This document shows positions 45,887 to 55,318 of a stretch of 64,000 nt of DNA, piece by piece. The notes beneath the pieces were generated by a model that was not told the DNA's origin, ran no database searches, and saw nothing but the letters and a program-made list of their open reading frames with translations. The DNA lies in NCBI RefSeq assembly GCF_009937995.1, contig NZ_AP021881.1, positions 2,666,001 through 2,730,000 on the forward strand. Reading direction: 5' to 3'. The translations under genes and the position numbers were made by a program. Numbering within the stretch: the stretch's first letter is position 1; every line of letters starts with the position of its first letter. Source of the stretch: Sulfuriferula nivalis. GTDB lineage: Bacteria > Pseudomonadota > Gammaproteobacteria > Burkholderiales > Sulfuriferulaceae.

Positions 45887-47143
45887 ATGGACATTAAAAC
45901 CTATATGCACCAAGTTGGGCAAGCGGCACGCACGGCTTCTCGTGCTATCGCCCGCGCCGACAGCAATGCAAAGAATAAAGCACTACTAGCCATGGCTGAT
46001 GCAATAGAGCGTGACAGCGCCATTTTGCTCGCTGCAAATGAAACTGACATGACGGCTGCACGCGCAAATGGCCTGGATGCCGCGCTGCTGGATCGTCTGT
46101 CACTGAATGCAAAATCAGTTGCAGGCATGGCAGAAGGTTTACGCCAGATCGCCGCACTGCCTGACCCAGTCGGCGAAATCACCGATTTAAAATACCGCCC
46201 TTCCGGCATACAAGTCGGCAAGATGCGCGTGCCATTAGGTGTCATCGGCATAATTTATGAAGCGCGTCCAAATGTCACCGCTGACGCTGCTGGTCTGTGC
46301 CTGAAATCAGGCAATGCCGCGATACTCCGTGGCGGCTCTGAAGCACTGCACAGCAACCAAGCCATCGCCGCCTGCGTGCGTGAGGGACTGGCTGCTGCTG
46401 GCCTGCCTGAAACTGCCGTGCAAGTCATTAACACCACTGACCGCGCTGCAGTAGCTGAACTGATTACCATGCGCGAATTCGTTGATGTCATCGTGCCACG
46501 TGGTGGCAAAGGGCTGATAGAACGCCTGATGAATGACGCCCGCATTCCTGTCATCAAGCATTTGCATGGTGTTTGTCATGTGTATGTGGATGACAAAGCT
46601 GATATGGATAAAGCCATACGCATAGCAGACAACGCCAAGACCAGCCGTTACGGTACCTGCAATACCACAGAGACTTTGCTTGTTGCCAGTGCAGTAGCCG
46701 CTGAATTCCTGCCAAAAATCGCCGCAATCTACGCCAGCAAAAATGTGGAAATGCGCGGCTGTGAACGCACACGTGCTTTGCTCAAAGATATCGTCACCGC
46801 AACCGAAGAAGACTGGCATACAGAATATTTGGCGCCCATCATTTCCATCCGCGTCGTGGATGACATGGATGCCGCTATCACCCACATCAATCATTATGGC
46901 TCGCAACATACGGATGCCATCATCACCGAAGACTACACTCGCGCCCGTCGTTTCTTGCGTGAAGTCGATTCCAGCAGTGTGATGATTAATGCTTCGACAC
47001 GTTTTGCCGATGGTTTTGAATATGGGCTAGGTGCGGAAATCGGCATTTCCACTGATAAAATCCACGCGCGTGGTCCTGTTGGCCTGGAAGGCCTGACATC
47101 TCAAAAGTGGATAGTTTTGGGCGACGGGCACGTGCGTGGCTGA
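45887..47143 (+). CDS. proA: glutamate-5-semialdehyde dehydrogenase (gamma-glutamyl phosphate reductase)
   Basis: A 418-aa enzyme, the second step of proline synthesis, reducing gamma-glutamyl phosphate with NADPH. The start [18 protein letters not shown] (45887) matches the family N-terminus; ATGs at 45875 and 45878 are alternatives. The catalytic Cys is in [15 protein letters not shown] and the nucleotide-binding part is [33 protein letters not shown] (residues about 113-145). A GTG for nadD overlaps its end. Confidence 0.96.
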   Translation: MDIKTYMHQVGQAARTASRAIARADSNAKNKALLAMADAIERDSAILLAANETDMTAARANGLDAALLDRLSLNAKSVAGMAEGLRQIAALPDPVGEITDLKYRPSGIQVGKMRVPLGVIGIIYEARPNVTADAAGLCLKSGNAAILRGGSEALHSNQAIAACVREGLAAAGLPETAVQVINTTDRAAVAELITMREFVDVIVPRGGKGLIERLMNDARIPVIKHLHGVCHVYVDDKADMDKAIRIADNAKTSRYGTCNTTETLLVASAVAAEFLPKIAAIYASKNVEMRGCERTRALLKDIVTATEEDWHTEYLAPIISIRVVDDMDAAITHINHYGSQHTDAIITEDYTRARRFLREVDSSSVMINASTRFADGFEYGLGAEIGISTDKIHARGPVGLEGLTSQKWIVLGDGHVRG

Positions 47144-47801
47144 AGCGCCCATCGGCATTTTTGGTGGCACATTTGACCCGATACATTTCGGTCATTTGCG
47201 TTTAGCGGAAGAAATGGCAGAACAGATTAATCTGGCACAAATCCGCTTCATTCCAGCAGGCACACCGCCACATCGCAGTATGCCGCGTACGGATGCTGCA
47301 CATCGTTTGGCCATGGTGGAACTGGCAACCGCCAATAATGCGCGCTTTGTCGTTGACACTCGAGAAATGGTCTCGCCCAGCCTGTCGTATACAGTAGATA
47401 CCTTACACTCATTACGCGTATCATTTGGCACAACTCAGCCATTATGTTTACTTTTAGGTGCAGATGCTTTTCTAGGGCTTACAAACTGGAATCGCTGGCG
47501 CGAATTGTTTGATTTAAGTCACATTGCCATCGCCCATCGCCCAGGTTACCCGCAGAGCACATGGAAAGACAACATGCCCGAAGCTTTACGCGATGAGCTG
47601 GAAAAACGTTTAGCCCACCCAGATGATGTCAAATCATGTGCAGCAGGATTGATCGTCATGCGCCCGATTACCGCATTAGACATCTCGGCAACTCATATTC
47701 GTGATACCTTACGCGGTGGACGCAATCCTCGCTATTTACTCCCTGATGCAGTTTTAGACTACATCCACACCCATCAACTTTATTTACCGGAAGCTACATG
47801 A
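47136..47801 (+). CDS. nadD: nicotinate-nucleotide adenylyltransferase
   Basis: A 221-aa enzyme of NAD synthesis that adenylates nicotinate mononucleotide. It starts at GTG 47136, overlapping proA by 8 nt, and has [21 protein letters not shown] (nucleotide HxGH motif) and [12 protein letters not shown] (ISSTxIR). It ends in an ATGA overlap with rsfS. Confidence 0.96.
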   Translation: MAEAPIGIFGGTFDPIHFGHLRLAEEMAEQINLAQIRFIPAGTPPHRSMPRTDAAHRLAMVELATANNARFVVDTREMVSPSLSYTVDTLHSLRVSFGTTQPLCLLLGADAFLGLTNWNRWRELFDLSHIAIAHRPGYPQSTWKDNMPEALRDELEKRLAHPDDVKSCAAGLIVMRPITALDISATHIRDTLRGGRNPRYLLPDAVLDYIHTHQLYLPEAT

Positions 47802-48160
47802 ACACAGAAATGAACACAGACCAGATCGCCGCAGCCGTGGTGACCGCTATCGAAAATATCAAAGGACAAGATATTGTTGTACTCGATGTATCCAAACAAA
47901 GCGCATTGTTCGAACGCATGATAATCGCCAGCGCAGAATCTACCCGCCAGACCAAAGCAATTGCACACAACGTTCAAGTTGAATTAAAAGCATTAGGCGT
48001 ACCCGACCAAGGTATAGAAGGCTTAACTTCAGGCGAATGGGTTTTGCTTGATTTGGGTAGCATTGTTGTCCATATCATGCAGCCTGCAGTTCGCCAGTAC
48101 TATGATTTGGAAGCTTTGTGGAGCGCTGCAGCAGATCAACGTAATCGCCGCACCAGCTAA
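47798..48160 (+). CDS. rsfS: ribosome silencing factor RsfS
   Basis: A 120-aa protein that binds uL14 on the 50S subunit and blocks subunit joining when nutrients are low. Family segments: IVVLDVSKQSALFERMIIASAESTRQTKAIA and GEWVLLDLGSIVVHIMQP (residues about 30-95). The start overlaps nadD (ATGA); a second ATG four codons later is possible. rlmH follows after 3 nt, the usual order. Confidence 0.96.
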   Translation: MNTEMNTDQIAAAVVTAIENIKGQDIVVLDVSKQSALFERMIIASAESTRQTKAIAHNVQVELKALGVPDQGIEGLTSGEWVLLDLGSIVVHIMQPAVRQYYDLEALWSAAADQRNRRTS

Positions 48161-48163
48161 ATC

Positions 48164-48634
48164 ATGAAGCTAAACATCATCGCTGTCGGTCAAAAAATGC
48201 CGGTCTGGATAGCAGCAGGCTTTGACGAATATGCCAAACGCATGCCCCGCGAAGCGATGATAAATCTGATAGAACTAAAACCAGAAAAACGTGCCACAGG
48301 TAAGACAGCCGAGCAAATTAAAACAGCAGAGCGCGATCGAATTATTGCAGCCTTACCCAAAGACAGCACAATATGGGCGTTAGACGAACATGGTGAACAA
48401 CTCACCACTGTCGCACTGGCTCAGCATTTTAACGACTGGCAAAGTGCAGGTCGTGATACCTGCTTTATTATCGGTGGTGCAGATGGCTTGCACGAAGACA
48501 TCAAGCAACGAGGCAATAAATTATTTGCATTATCTAAACTCACGCTACCACACGGCATGGTAAGAGTGCTCCTCGCAGAGCAACTTTACCGTGCATGGAG
48601 CATTACTCAGAATCATCCATACCATCGTGAATAA
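48164..48634 (+). CDS. rlmH: 23S rRNA (pseudouridine1915-N3)-methyltransferase RlmH
   Basis: A 156-aa SPOUT methyltransferase modifying helix 69 of 23S rRNA. It starts [16 protein letters not shown], has the SAM-binding trefoil knot [18 protein letters not shown] and the C-terminal [16 protein letters not shown] signature. Its end overlaps the GTG start of maf by 8 nt. Confidence 0.97.
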   Translation: MKLNIIAVGQKMPVWIAAGFDEYAKRMPREAMINLIELKPEKRATGKTAEQIKTAERDRIIAALPKDSTIWALDEHGEQLTTVALAQHFNDWQSAGRDTCFIIGGADGLHEDIKQRGNKLFALSKLTLPHGMVRVLLAEQLYRAWSITQNHPYHRE

Positions 48635-49247
48635 TACCGCCAAGCGCATCTACCTTGCTTCACGCTCCCCCCGTCGCCGCGAACTATTGACGCAAATGGG
48701 GGTGCATTATGATGTATTGCTATTACGCGAATCAGTTGGGCGCCTGGATGTTGATGAAACGCCCATGCCGGGTGAATCTCCGGCCGAATATGTAGAACGC
48801 ATTGCCATTACCAAAGCACAGGTAGGCTGGCAGCGTGTCTGCCAACGCAATTTGCCCAGGCATCCCGTATTGGGTGCAGATACCATGGTGACACTGGACG
48901 ACACCATTTTTGGCAAGCCTGCTTCACCCGCTCATGCCAAAGAAATGTTGGCACAGCTGTCAGGCCGCATCCACCAAGTTATGACGACGGTTGCGCTGTG
49001 CTATCAAGACACGCTCACCCACCTTACCAGCATATCGGAAGTACGATTTAAAACACTGACCGATGCGGAAATCGCGGCTTATGTCGCCACTGGCGAACCG
49101 CTGGACAAAGCTGGGAGCTACGCCATCCAAGGCCGGGGAGCAGTTTTTATTTCCCATTTAAGCGGCAGCTATACCGGCGTAATGGGCTTACCCTTATATG
49201 AAACAGCCAATTTATTACAATCTTATCTGACAACAAAATCCCTATGA
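48627..49247 (+). CDS. maf: Maf-family nucleoside triphosphate pyrophosphatase
   Basis: A 206-aa protein. A GTG at 48627 gives [20 protein letters not shown], the family opening, and overlaps rlmH by 8 nt; the frame is open further into rlmH. Conserved Maf segments: [22 protein letters not shown] and [17 protein letters not shown]. These proteins hydrolyse dTTP/UTP or modified nucleotides; YhdE-type activity is most likely. It ends in an ATGA overlap with rng. Confidence 0.92.
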   Translation: MNNTAKRIYLASRSPRRRELLTQMGVHYDVLLLRESVGRLDVDETPMPGESPAEYVERIAITKAQVGWQRVCQRNLPRHPVLGADTMVTLDDTIFGKPASPAHAKEMLAQLSGRIHQVMTTVALCYQDTLTHLTSISEVRFKTLTDAEIAAYVATGEPLDKAGSYAIQGRGAVFISHLSGSYTGVMGLPLYETANLLQSYLTTKSL

Positions 49248-50698
49248 GCGAAGAGATACTGATTAACATCACGCCACAAGAAACCCGAGTTGCTGTCATG
49301 CACTTGGGCGTGGTGCAAGAGTTGCATATAGAACGCAGCAGTCAACGCGGTTTAGTCGGCAATATCTATTTTGGTAAAGTTTGCCGGGTGCTGCCTGGCA
49401 TGCAATCAGCTTTTATTGACATCGGTTTAGAGCGGGCTGCTTTCCTGCACGTAGCAGACATTTGGGAAGAGAGACAAAATGGCAATGAAGATCGCCCCAT
49501 AGAGCGCATACTGTTTGAAGGTCAAAGCATCATGGTGCAGGTTATCAAAGACCCGATAGGCACTAAGGGCGCACGGCTTTCCACACAAATGAGCTTTGCA
49601 GGTCGCTTTCTGGTTTACTTGCCGCAAGATTCGCATATTGGCATTTCACAGAAAATCGAAGATGAAACTGAGCGCGAGCAGCTCAAACAAAAGCTACAAA
49701 GTCTGATCCCAGCCGACGAACCAGGCGGTTTTATTATCCGCACGCTGGCTGAACAAGCGAGTGAAACAGAATTACAGGCCGACGTCGATTATCTGCGTCG
49801 TTTGTGGGCAGACATACAGACGCGCGCCCGCACTGCGGCACCCAAGACCTTGCTGTACCAAGATTTGAATCTGGCATTACGTGTGCTGCGCGATTTTTCT
49901 AACGATGAAACTTCTCGCATACTGATAGATTCACGTGAGAACTTCCAGAAGATGCAGGAATTTGCGCAGAGCTATACGCAAGAAGTGCTGCACAAACTGC
50001 ATCACTATGCCGCAGACCGGCCACTGTTTGATTTATATGCGGTAGAAGCCGAAATAGAAAAAGCGCTCGCCAGACGTGTTGATTTAAAGTCGGGCGGCTA
50101 TTTGATTATTGACCAAACTGAAGCGCTGACTACCATAGATGTCAATACGGGCGGTTTCGTAGGCGTACGCAATTTCGATGACACCATATTTAAAACCAAT
50201 CTGGAGGCCGCTCAAACCATCGCCCGGCAACTGCGTTTACGCAACTTAGGCGGCATCATCATAGTCGACTTTATCGACATGGATAATCGCGATCATCAAC
50301 AAGAAGTGTTTCTGGAATTCAAAAAAGCCCTGTCACGCGACTATACGCGCATGACCGTACATGATTTCTCGCCACTGGGTCTGGTTGAAATGACGCGTAA
50401 GCGCACGCGTGAAAGCCTGGCGCATATTCTTTGTCAGCCTTGCCCTACTTGCCAGGGACGAGGTGAGATAAAAACGGCCAAGACTATGTGTTATCAGATA
50501 TTACGGGAAATAGTCCGTGAAGCACGGCAATTCAATGCCAAAGAATTCCGTATATTAGCTTCACAAACTGTCATTGATTTATTCCTGGACGAAGAGTCAC
50601 AGAATCTTGCGCAACTGGGTGATTTCATTGCCAAACCGATTTCATTACAAGTAGAAACCTGCTACTCGCAAGAACAGTACGACATCATACTGATTTAA
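49244..50698 (+). CDS. rng: ribonuclease G
   Basis: A 484-aa endonuclease for 16S rRNA 5' maturation and mRNA decay. It begins EEILINITPQETRVAV, has an S1 domain (GNIYFGKVCRVLPGMQSAFIDIG, residues about 36-58), the catalytic DNase I-like domain with TIDVNTGGFVG and IIIVDFIDM, and the zinc-link CQPCPTC. It lacks the long C-terminal scaffold of RNase E. The TAA stop is part of the TTTAA that duplicates around a MITE-like insertion. Confidence 0.96.
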   Translation: MSEEILINITPQETRVAVMHLGVVQELHIERSSQRGLVGNIYFGKVCRVLPGMQSAFIDIGLERAAFLHVADIWEERQNGNEDRPIERILFEGQSIMVQVIKDPIGTKGARLSTQMSFAGRFLVYLPQDSHIGISQKIEDETEREQLKQKLQSLIPADEPGGFIIRTLAEQASETELQADVDYLRRLWADIQTRARTAAPKTLLYQDLNLALRVLRDFSNDETSRILIDSRENFQKMQEFAQSYTQEVLHKLHHYAADRPLFDLYAVEAEIEKALARRVDLKSGGYLIIDQTEALTTIDVNTGGFVGVRNFDDTIFKTNLEAAQTIARQLRLRNLGGIIIVDFIDMDNRDHQQEVFLEFKKALSRDYTRMTVHDFSPLGLVEMTRKRTRESLAHILCQPCPTCQGRGEIKTAKTMCYQILREIVREARQFNAKEFRILASQTVIDLFLDEESQNLAQLGDFIAKPISLQVETCYSQEQYDIILI

Positions 50699-50934
50699 CC
50701 TAGAAACGGCAGTTGGACACGTTGAAGTGTGCGTGCATCGCGGTGCAGGGCAAGGCGCGAGAAACCTGAATGGTCATTCCATTCAGGTGCGGAGCAACGC
50801 CGCCATGTGCCGTGAGGGGTGTGTAATTCAACGTGTAGCGTAGTCACCAAACAAGTGACAGGCGAACCCCCAAAATAAACGTTAAGTATGATGATGTTAA
50901 CTCAAAAAATTAGCGGTCAACTGCCGTTTCTAGG
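50699..50934. mobile_element. MITE-like 236-bp non-autonomous element
   Basis: 17-bp perfect terminal inverted repeats CCTAGAAACGGCAGTTG (50699-50715) and CAACTGCCGTTTCTAGG (50918-50934) are bounded on each side by the direct repeat TTTAA (50694-50698 and 50935-50939), a probable 5-bp target duplication. Inside are nested stems: ACACGTTGAA/TTCAACGTGT (50717-50726 with 50827-50836) and ACCTGAATGG-TCATT-CCATTCAGGT (50764-50788). No coding frame is present. The parent transposase family was not identified. Confidence 0.75.
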
Positions 50935-50948
50935 TTTAAGTTAACAGG

Positions 50949-50963
50949 GCAGCCGAAAGCTGC
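50949..50963. repeat. short hairpin between the MITE and the FimV-like gene
   Basis: GCAGC and GCTGC arms around CGAAA form a 5-bp stem beyond the stop of the FimV-like gene. No T-run follows, so it is at best a weak terminator for that minus-strand gene. Confidence 0.35.
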
Positions 50964-50991
50964 GCTGTTGTACAACATGCAAGAAAAAATG

Positions 50992-52674
50992 CTACAAGTC
51001 CCAATCCAGCATATCGTTTGCGGCCACATCTTCTGCAATTTGTGATTCGGGCTGACTTAACACTGCCCACACTTCTTTAAGCCAGATAATGTCACGATAA
51101 ACATCCAGCCTGAAGCCCTGACGCGTTCCATTCCTGTCGTCATACAACAATTCACTCAAATAATCATGACATTCATGGCTAGGCCACAAGGCTATAACTT
51201 TAGTAAGCACATGCGGCATTGTCAGCAACCCTTCACCTTCCTGTTCAGGAAGCAAAATATCATCCCAAGTAGGTGAGACCAAATTAAAACCCGCATTAAA
51301 GGCAACTAGCGCTTCATCGAATGCCTGCCTGTTGTCTTGCTGCCGGTAAATTCCTAATAACATTAGCCAGACTGAAGGTCTATTTCTAGGGTGCGCCTCA
51401 ATATCATCAGTCAACACTTTAATAGCTCTATCTGGATAACCCAACTCCAGAAACACCTCTGCTTCTTCGGTAACCCGCATTAAGTTTGATACGGACAGAC
51501 TGTCTGACGTCATTTTTTCCATGTTGGATTTCCCAACCGACATGGATTTTCCGGGCAAATCTTCCATTAAAAAATCATCCCGGACAGCGATGTGCATGTC
51601 TTCATCCACATCATCACCGACAGCAACAGTCGAATGCGATACAGTTGACACAACGGGCTCTGGCAGCGCTATTGCCTGATCAAAATCCGGCAATTGACGA
51701 CGTCTTCTAAACATAAATACATAAACCAGCAACAGTATAACTACGCCAGCAACCAGCATCCACACCACAAACAGGGATGAAGAAGAAGCCGGTATCACTG
51801 TTGCTTGCTTCGGTGCACTAGGCGTTTTAGCCCGCTCACTTGCAACATGAGCCTGCACAATTTGGCTACGCAACTGCGCCAGTTCCTGTTTTGCCTGTGC
51901 CAGCTGCTTTTGAGTCGCAACAATATCATCCTGTAAATTATCTACTGTGCCAGTATCACCACCAGCATCTATCGACAACTTACTACGCATACGCTTGAGG
52001 TCACTTAACTGCTCAGCGGTCAATGGATGCTGACCAGGCAGCCACTGCAGATCAGAACTCAGCTTGAGTTCTGGCGTTGCAGTTGCGATCTCGGTACGCA
52101 TGCTACTGACATAATGTGATGCTGGTCGAGTCCGACCCTCAGATTTTACACGGGCAGAATGTATTGGGTGCACAGGGGAGGCTATAGGAGATTTTATCGC
52201 TGCATTTGTTAACTCAACAGATTGCACTACTGGCGTATCAACAGGGCTGCCTACATCCAGCAACACCATATATTCACGCTTCACTACGCCTGTACAACGT
52301 GACTCGATCGCAAAAGCCACCACAGGATCATTAACAATGTAGTTAGTCGTCAATCGCAAAAAAGCGGTGTCATCATCGCGCCGCTGTACCATTAACTTCG
52401 CCTTCAAAATCGTAGGCAATCCACTATCATCACGCCCTGTTGCAACTAATGCAAAGCAACCACTATCCAATTCTGCAGGCGTAGCTGAAATCACCGGTAT
52501 TAACAAATTTAATGGTTGCCCCAATGCCGACTTAAGCTGAGCCGCGCCCAGACCTATCGCAAATGCAGGAGTAATACTCAAGCCTAGTAATATAAATATT
52601 CCGCACAGCCTGCTGGGTATACCCGATAACTTGGCTACGACAAATTTCATCTGATCATTAATTATTGTTTTCAT
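50992..52674 (-). CDS. FimV/HubP-like polar or pilus-associated membrane protein
   Basis: A 560-aa protein (an ATG at 52650 is an alternative start). Signal segment GIFILLGLSITPAFA, then the FimV N-terminal domain beginning IGLGAAQLKSALGQPLNL. A linker of about 100 residues leads to a coiled coil (NLQDDIVATQKQLAQAKQELAQLRSQI, about 243-270), a membrane helix (LFVVWMLVAGVVILLLVYVF, about 300-320) and a cytoplasmic TPR-like part (EVFLELGYPDRAIKVLTDDIEAHPRNR). No LysM domain was seen, and it is much shorter than Pseudomonas FimV. The pilT/pilU genes nearby fit a role in type IV pili or polarity. Confidence 0.82.
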   Translation of the reverse strand: MKTIINDQMKFVVAKLSGIPSRLCGIFILLGLSITPAFAIGLGAAQLKSALGQPLNLLIPVISATPAELDSGCFALVATGRDDSGLPTILKAKLMVQRRDDDTAFLRLTTNYIVNDPVVAFAIESRCTGVVKREYMVLLDVGSPVDTPVVQSVELTNAAIKSPIASPVHPIHSARVKSEGRTRPASHYVSSMRTEIATATPELKLSSDLQWLPGQHPLTAEQLSDLKRMRSKLSIDAGGDTGTVDNLQDDIVATQKQLAQAKQELAQLRSQIVQAHVASERAKTPSAPKQATVIPASSSSLFVVWMLVAGVVILLLVYVFMFRRRRQLPDFDQAIALPEPVVSTVSHSTVAVGDDVDEDMHIAVRDDFLMEDLPGKSMSVGKSNMEKMTSDSLSVSNLMRVTEEAEVFLELGYPDRAIKVLTDDIEAHPRNRPSVWLMLLGIYRQQDNRQAFDEALVAFNAGFNLVSPTWDDILLPEQEGEGLLTMPHVLTKVIALWPSHECHDYLSELLYDDRNGTRQGFRLDVYRDIIWLKEVWAVLSQPESQIAEDVAANDMLDWDL

Positions 52675-52765
52675 CTATATCGCCGATCATTCTATGATTA
52701 CGCCAAGCCACACATTCAATATCCCAAACATAGCTACACCGCTGCATACAGAATCAGCCCCATGC

Positions 52766-54688
52766 TCACGCTGATGAGGCCGCACATACACCGATATCAT
52801 TCAGTTGCTGCACGATCATGTTAATGCTTTGCTGCTGCAATGCCAATCCGGTTTGCTGCGACTTGAGTGCAATTGTCCTGGCTTGCAAATTATCCAGGTT
52901 GGCATGCACCTGTTTGATATTCTCAATCCGAGTTTCTAACAGTTTCTTATGTTCACGAATACGCATCACAACGGGATCCAGACTACGCCGTAACCAGGCA
53001 TCGACCTCAGTTCTTGCCAACACGAACATCCCTTGCGCTTCTGCAACCAGACTCAAATAGAATTTTTTAACCATGAAGCGTTTTTCCAGCATCAAATTCG
53101 CTGGATCCCTGCCAAACTGCTCCACTTGATGCAACAACACACCCAATTTTTGTCTACAAATTTCCATATTTAACTGCGGTGGATTCAGTAAAGGAAAGCC
53201 ATGTTCCTGATGGAAACGCAGATAGGCCGCATCCAGCAACTCAACGATTCTGATTGAGCTTGCCTCAACATCATGAAAACGCAACGCAATCTTCGCAAAC
53301 AAATCCTCCATGCCTCTGACCAGGCCGGGTGTAGTCCAACGATCTTCTAGTTCCGCGCGCCCCGCCACCAGCATTTGTTCCAGCACATCTTCAGACAGCT
53401 GATTAAGCAATACTCTTCCCTGTTCCTGAATCACATTGCGCGTCACTTTGAAATTCATCGTGGTTCCATCATAAGCTGATTTTTCTTTAATCAACTTATC
53501 ACGCAGACCTGTCACTATTTCACGATTTTTTCCTGAAAAACTATTCAATTGCTCAATATCCTGCTGCACACCATCCAGCTGCATGGCTACACCTTGACGT
53601 GACTGATTAGCCATCGTTTGTATCTCACCGCAAACCGATTTATACAAAATAGCCTGACGCGCAGGAATAATGTCATCAACCAGCAAACTTTCCAATGCAG
53701 CAATCCCTGAACGTGCAATCAGAGCTTTATCACCACGAATTTTTCCTACCAACGCCTTTTGCGCAGACAATGCCAGTACCTGATTTTCGCGTAAATTCAG
53801 CTCATGTGCAGTTTGCGCAATTTGCTTTTTAATTCCTGCGGCAATTTCATCTTCAGATTTTAAATCGTCCCATAACATATCAACCTTATTCAAAATTGCT
53901 ACGTGATGATTAGCATGATGACGTACGCTATTTTCCCATATTTCCAGATCAGACCGCGTAACACCCGTATCCGTTGCCAACAGGAACAAGACGCCATGCG
54001 CACTCGGAATGGTGTTCATCGTTAACTCAGGTTCCGCCCCTAGCGCGTTTAATCCAGGGGTATCCAATATAGCCAGCCCACTTTTCAACAAAGGATGCGG
54101 GAAATTAATCATGGCATAACGCCAGGACGGCACCTCCACTTTACCGTCGGTCGAGCGTTGCGCATCATCGGCATTAAATAAGCCCAGTGCCTGAGCATCT
54201 TCGATAGAGATACGTTTTACGTCTGCCAACGCACTTAAAGCCTTACTCACCTGCGTTACATCAGATGGATCCAGCTTAACCGTGCTCCACTCTATTGGCT
54301 TACGTTTTAACGATGAAATCGTATCATCACGCAGACGTGTTTCTATGGGCAATAATCGCAAATAGGGGTCACTATCGGCATCAAAAAACAATTCCGTTGG
54401 GCACATCGTCGTGCGACCGACATCAGACGGTAACAATCGCTGTTTAAAATCAGAAAAGAACAGGGCATTGATTAACTCTGATTTGCCGCGAGAAAATTCT
54501 GCCACAAACGCCAACATTAATTTATCGCGTTTTAAACTTTCTGATAAATCATATAAGCGCAAATTCTGCTCTGGCGCATCATCGGTATATTTTTCCAGCC
54601 ACTGACGATAAGATTCCAGCGCTGCCAGTATTCCATCACGGCGCTGTTGATATTGCGCAACCCCTATGTCTAACCTGCTATCGCTCAT
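52766..54688 (-). CDS. bacterial dynamin-like GTPase
   Basis: A 640-aa protein from ATG 54688. The GTPase domain has a P-loop AEFSRGKSELINAL (the first Gly of G1 is Ala), G2 Thr in GRTTMCPTE, G3 LDTPGLNALG and G4 LNKVDMLWDD. Long helical regions follow (about 350-640), ending in a coiled coil QARTIALKSQQTGLALQQQ. No clear membrane helix is seen. Such proteins remodel or tether membranes or act in stress responses; here it stands alone between the FimV-like and yggT genes. Confidence 0.88.
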   Translation of the reverse strand: MSDSRLDIGVAQYQQRRDGILAALESYRQWLEKYTDDAPEQNLRLYDLSESLKRDKLMLAFVAEFSRGKSELINALFFSDFKQRLLPSDVGRTTMCPTELFFDADSDPYLRLLPIETRLRDDTISSLKRKPIEWSTVKLDPSDVTQVSKALSALADVKRISIEDAQALGLFNADDAQRSTDGKVEVPSWRYAMINFPHPLLKSGLAILDTPGLNALGAEPELTMNTIPSAHGVLFLLATDTGVTRSDLEIWENSVRHHANHHVAILNKVDMLWDDLKSEDEIAAGIKKQIAQTAHELNLRENQVLALSAQKALVGKIRGDKALIARSGIAALESLLVDDIIPARQAILYKSVCGEIQTMANQSRQGVAMQLDGVQQDIEQLNSFSGKNREIVTGLRDKLIKEKSAYDGTTMNFKVTRNVIQEQGRVLLNQLSEDVLEQMLVAGRAELEDRWTTPGLVRGMEDLFAKIALRFHDVEASSIRIVELLDAAYLRFHQEHGFPLLNPPQLNMEICRQKLGVLLHQVEQFGRDPANLMLEKRFMVKKFYLSLVAEAQGMFVLARTEVDAWLRRSLDPVVMRIREHKKLLETRIENIKQVHANLDNLQARTIALKSQQTGLALQQQSINMIVQQLNDIGVCAASSA

Positions 54689-54722
54689 GCCCAACCCCAA
54701 TTTTTTATTATCGCTTAGTTTG

Positions 54723-55298
54723 TTACATTAACTGACGAGCTAACATCGCCAACCAAGCAAGTGGAAAAGCCACTAAAAACTGCATCACTAAAAAAAAAGC
54801 CACAGGTGATAAATCCACATTGCCCACCAACGGTATCCAACGGCGGAAAATACCCAACACTGGTCGAGTCAAAGAGTCAAACACCACCATGTAAGGCGAG
54901 TAAGGATTAACCAACGACAGCACAGCCACCACCGCAACCAGACCCATCAATACGTAACACATTAAACTCAACAAGGACACCAGTGCCAGCAAACCGAATC
55001 CCAACAGCACAGACGCTCCTACCACCGCAAATGGAAAACCTGATAACCAGCCCAATGCAAAGGTTAACAACAATTGCAAAGATATCGCCAATAACAAGGT
55101 GCCCATATCCAGACCGAATAATCCTGGCACTATCCGCCGAACCGGCTTCACAGCAAAATCCGTAAATTTAACGATAAATTGAGAAAACGGATTTTTAAAT
55201 GGTACTCTCACCCATTGCATATATACACGCAACAATAAGGCAATCAAAAACAAATTGATCACGTTTTGCAAAATAAAAGCAAGTGCTTGATTAATCAT
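54723..55298 (-). CDS. yggT: YggT-family membrane protein
   Basis: A 191-aa protein made of two tandem YggT units, each with a pair of hydrophobic helices and an RxxxP...DxS-like loop: LLRVYMQWVRVPFKNPFSQFIVKFTDFAVKPVRRIVP (about residues 22-58) and NPYSPYMVVFDSLTRPVLGIFRRWIP. The function is unknown; it is usually linked to proC/yggS and osmotic or division phenotypes. Confidence 0.93.
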   Translation of the reverse strand: MINQALAFILQNVINLFLIALLLRVYMQWVRVPFKNPFSQFIVKFTDFAVKPVRRIVPGLFGLDMGTLLLAISLQLLLTFALGWLSGFPFAVVGASVLLGFGLLALVSLLSLMCYVLMGLVAVVAVLSLVNPYSPYMVVFDSLTRPVLGIFRRWIPLVGNVDLSPVAFFLVMQFLVAFPLAWLAMLARQLM

Positions 55299-55318
55299 AG
55301 CTTACCATAGTACAGAAT

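Noticed and set aside
46307-46909. Long open frame (200 codons) antisense to proA
   Set aside because: It mirrors the proA coding frame, has no family similarity and no ribosome-binding site; a shadow of a GC-rich codon pattern.
50699-50991. A small gene between rng and the FimV-like gene
   Set aside because: No frame with a plausible start and protein; the space is filled by nested inverted repeats with flanking TTTAA duplications.
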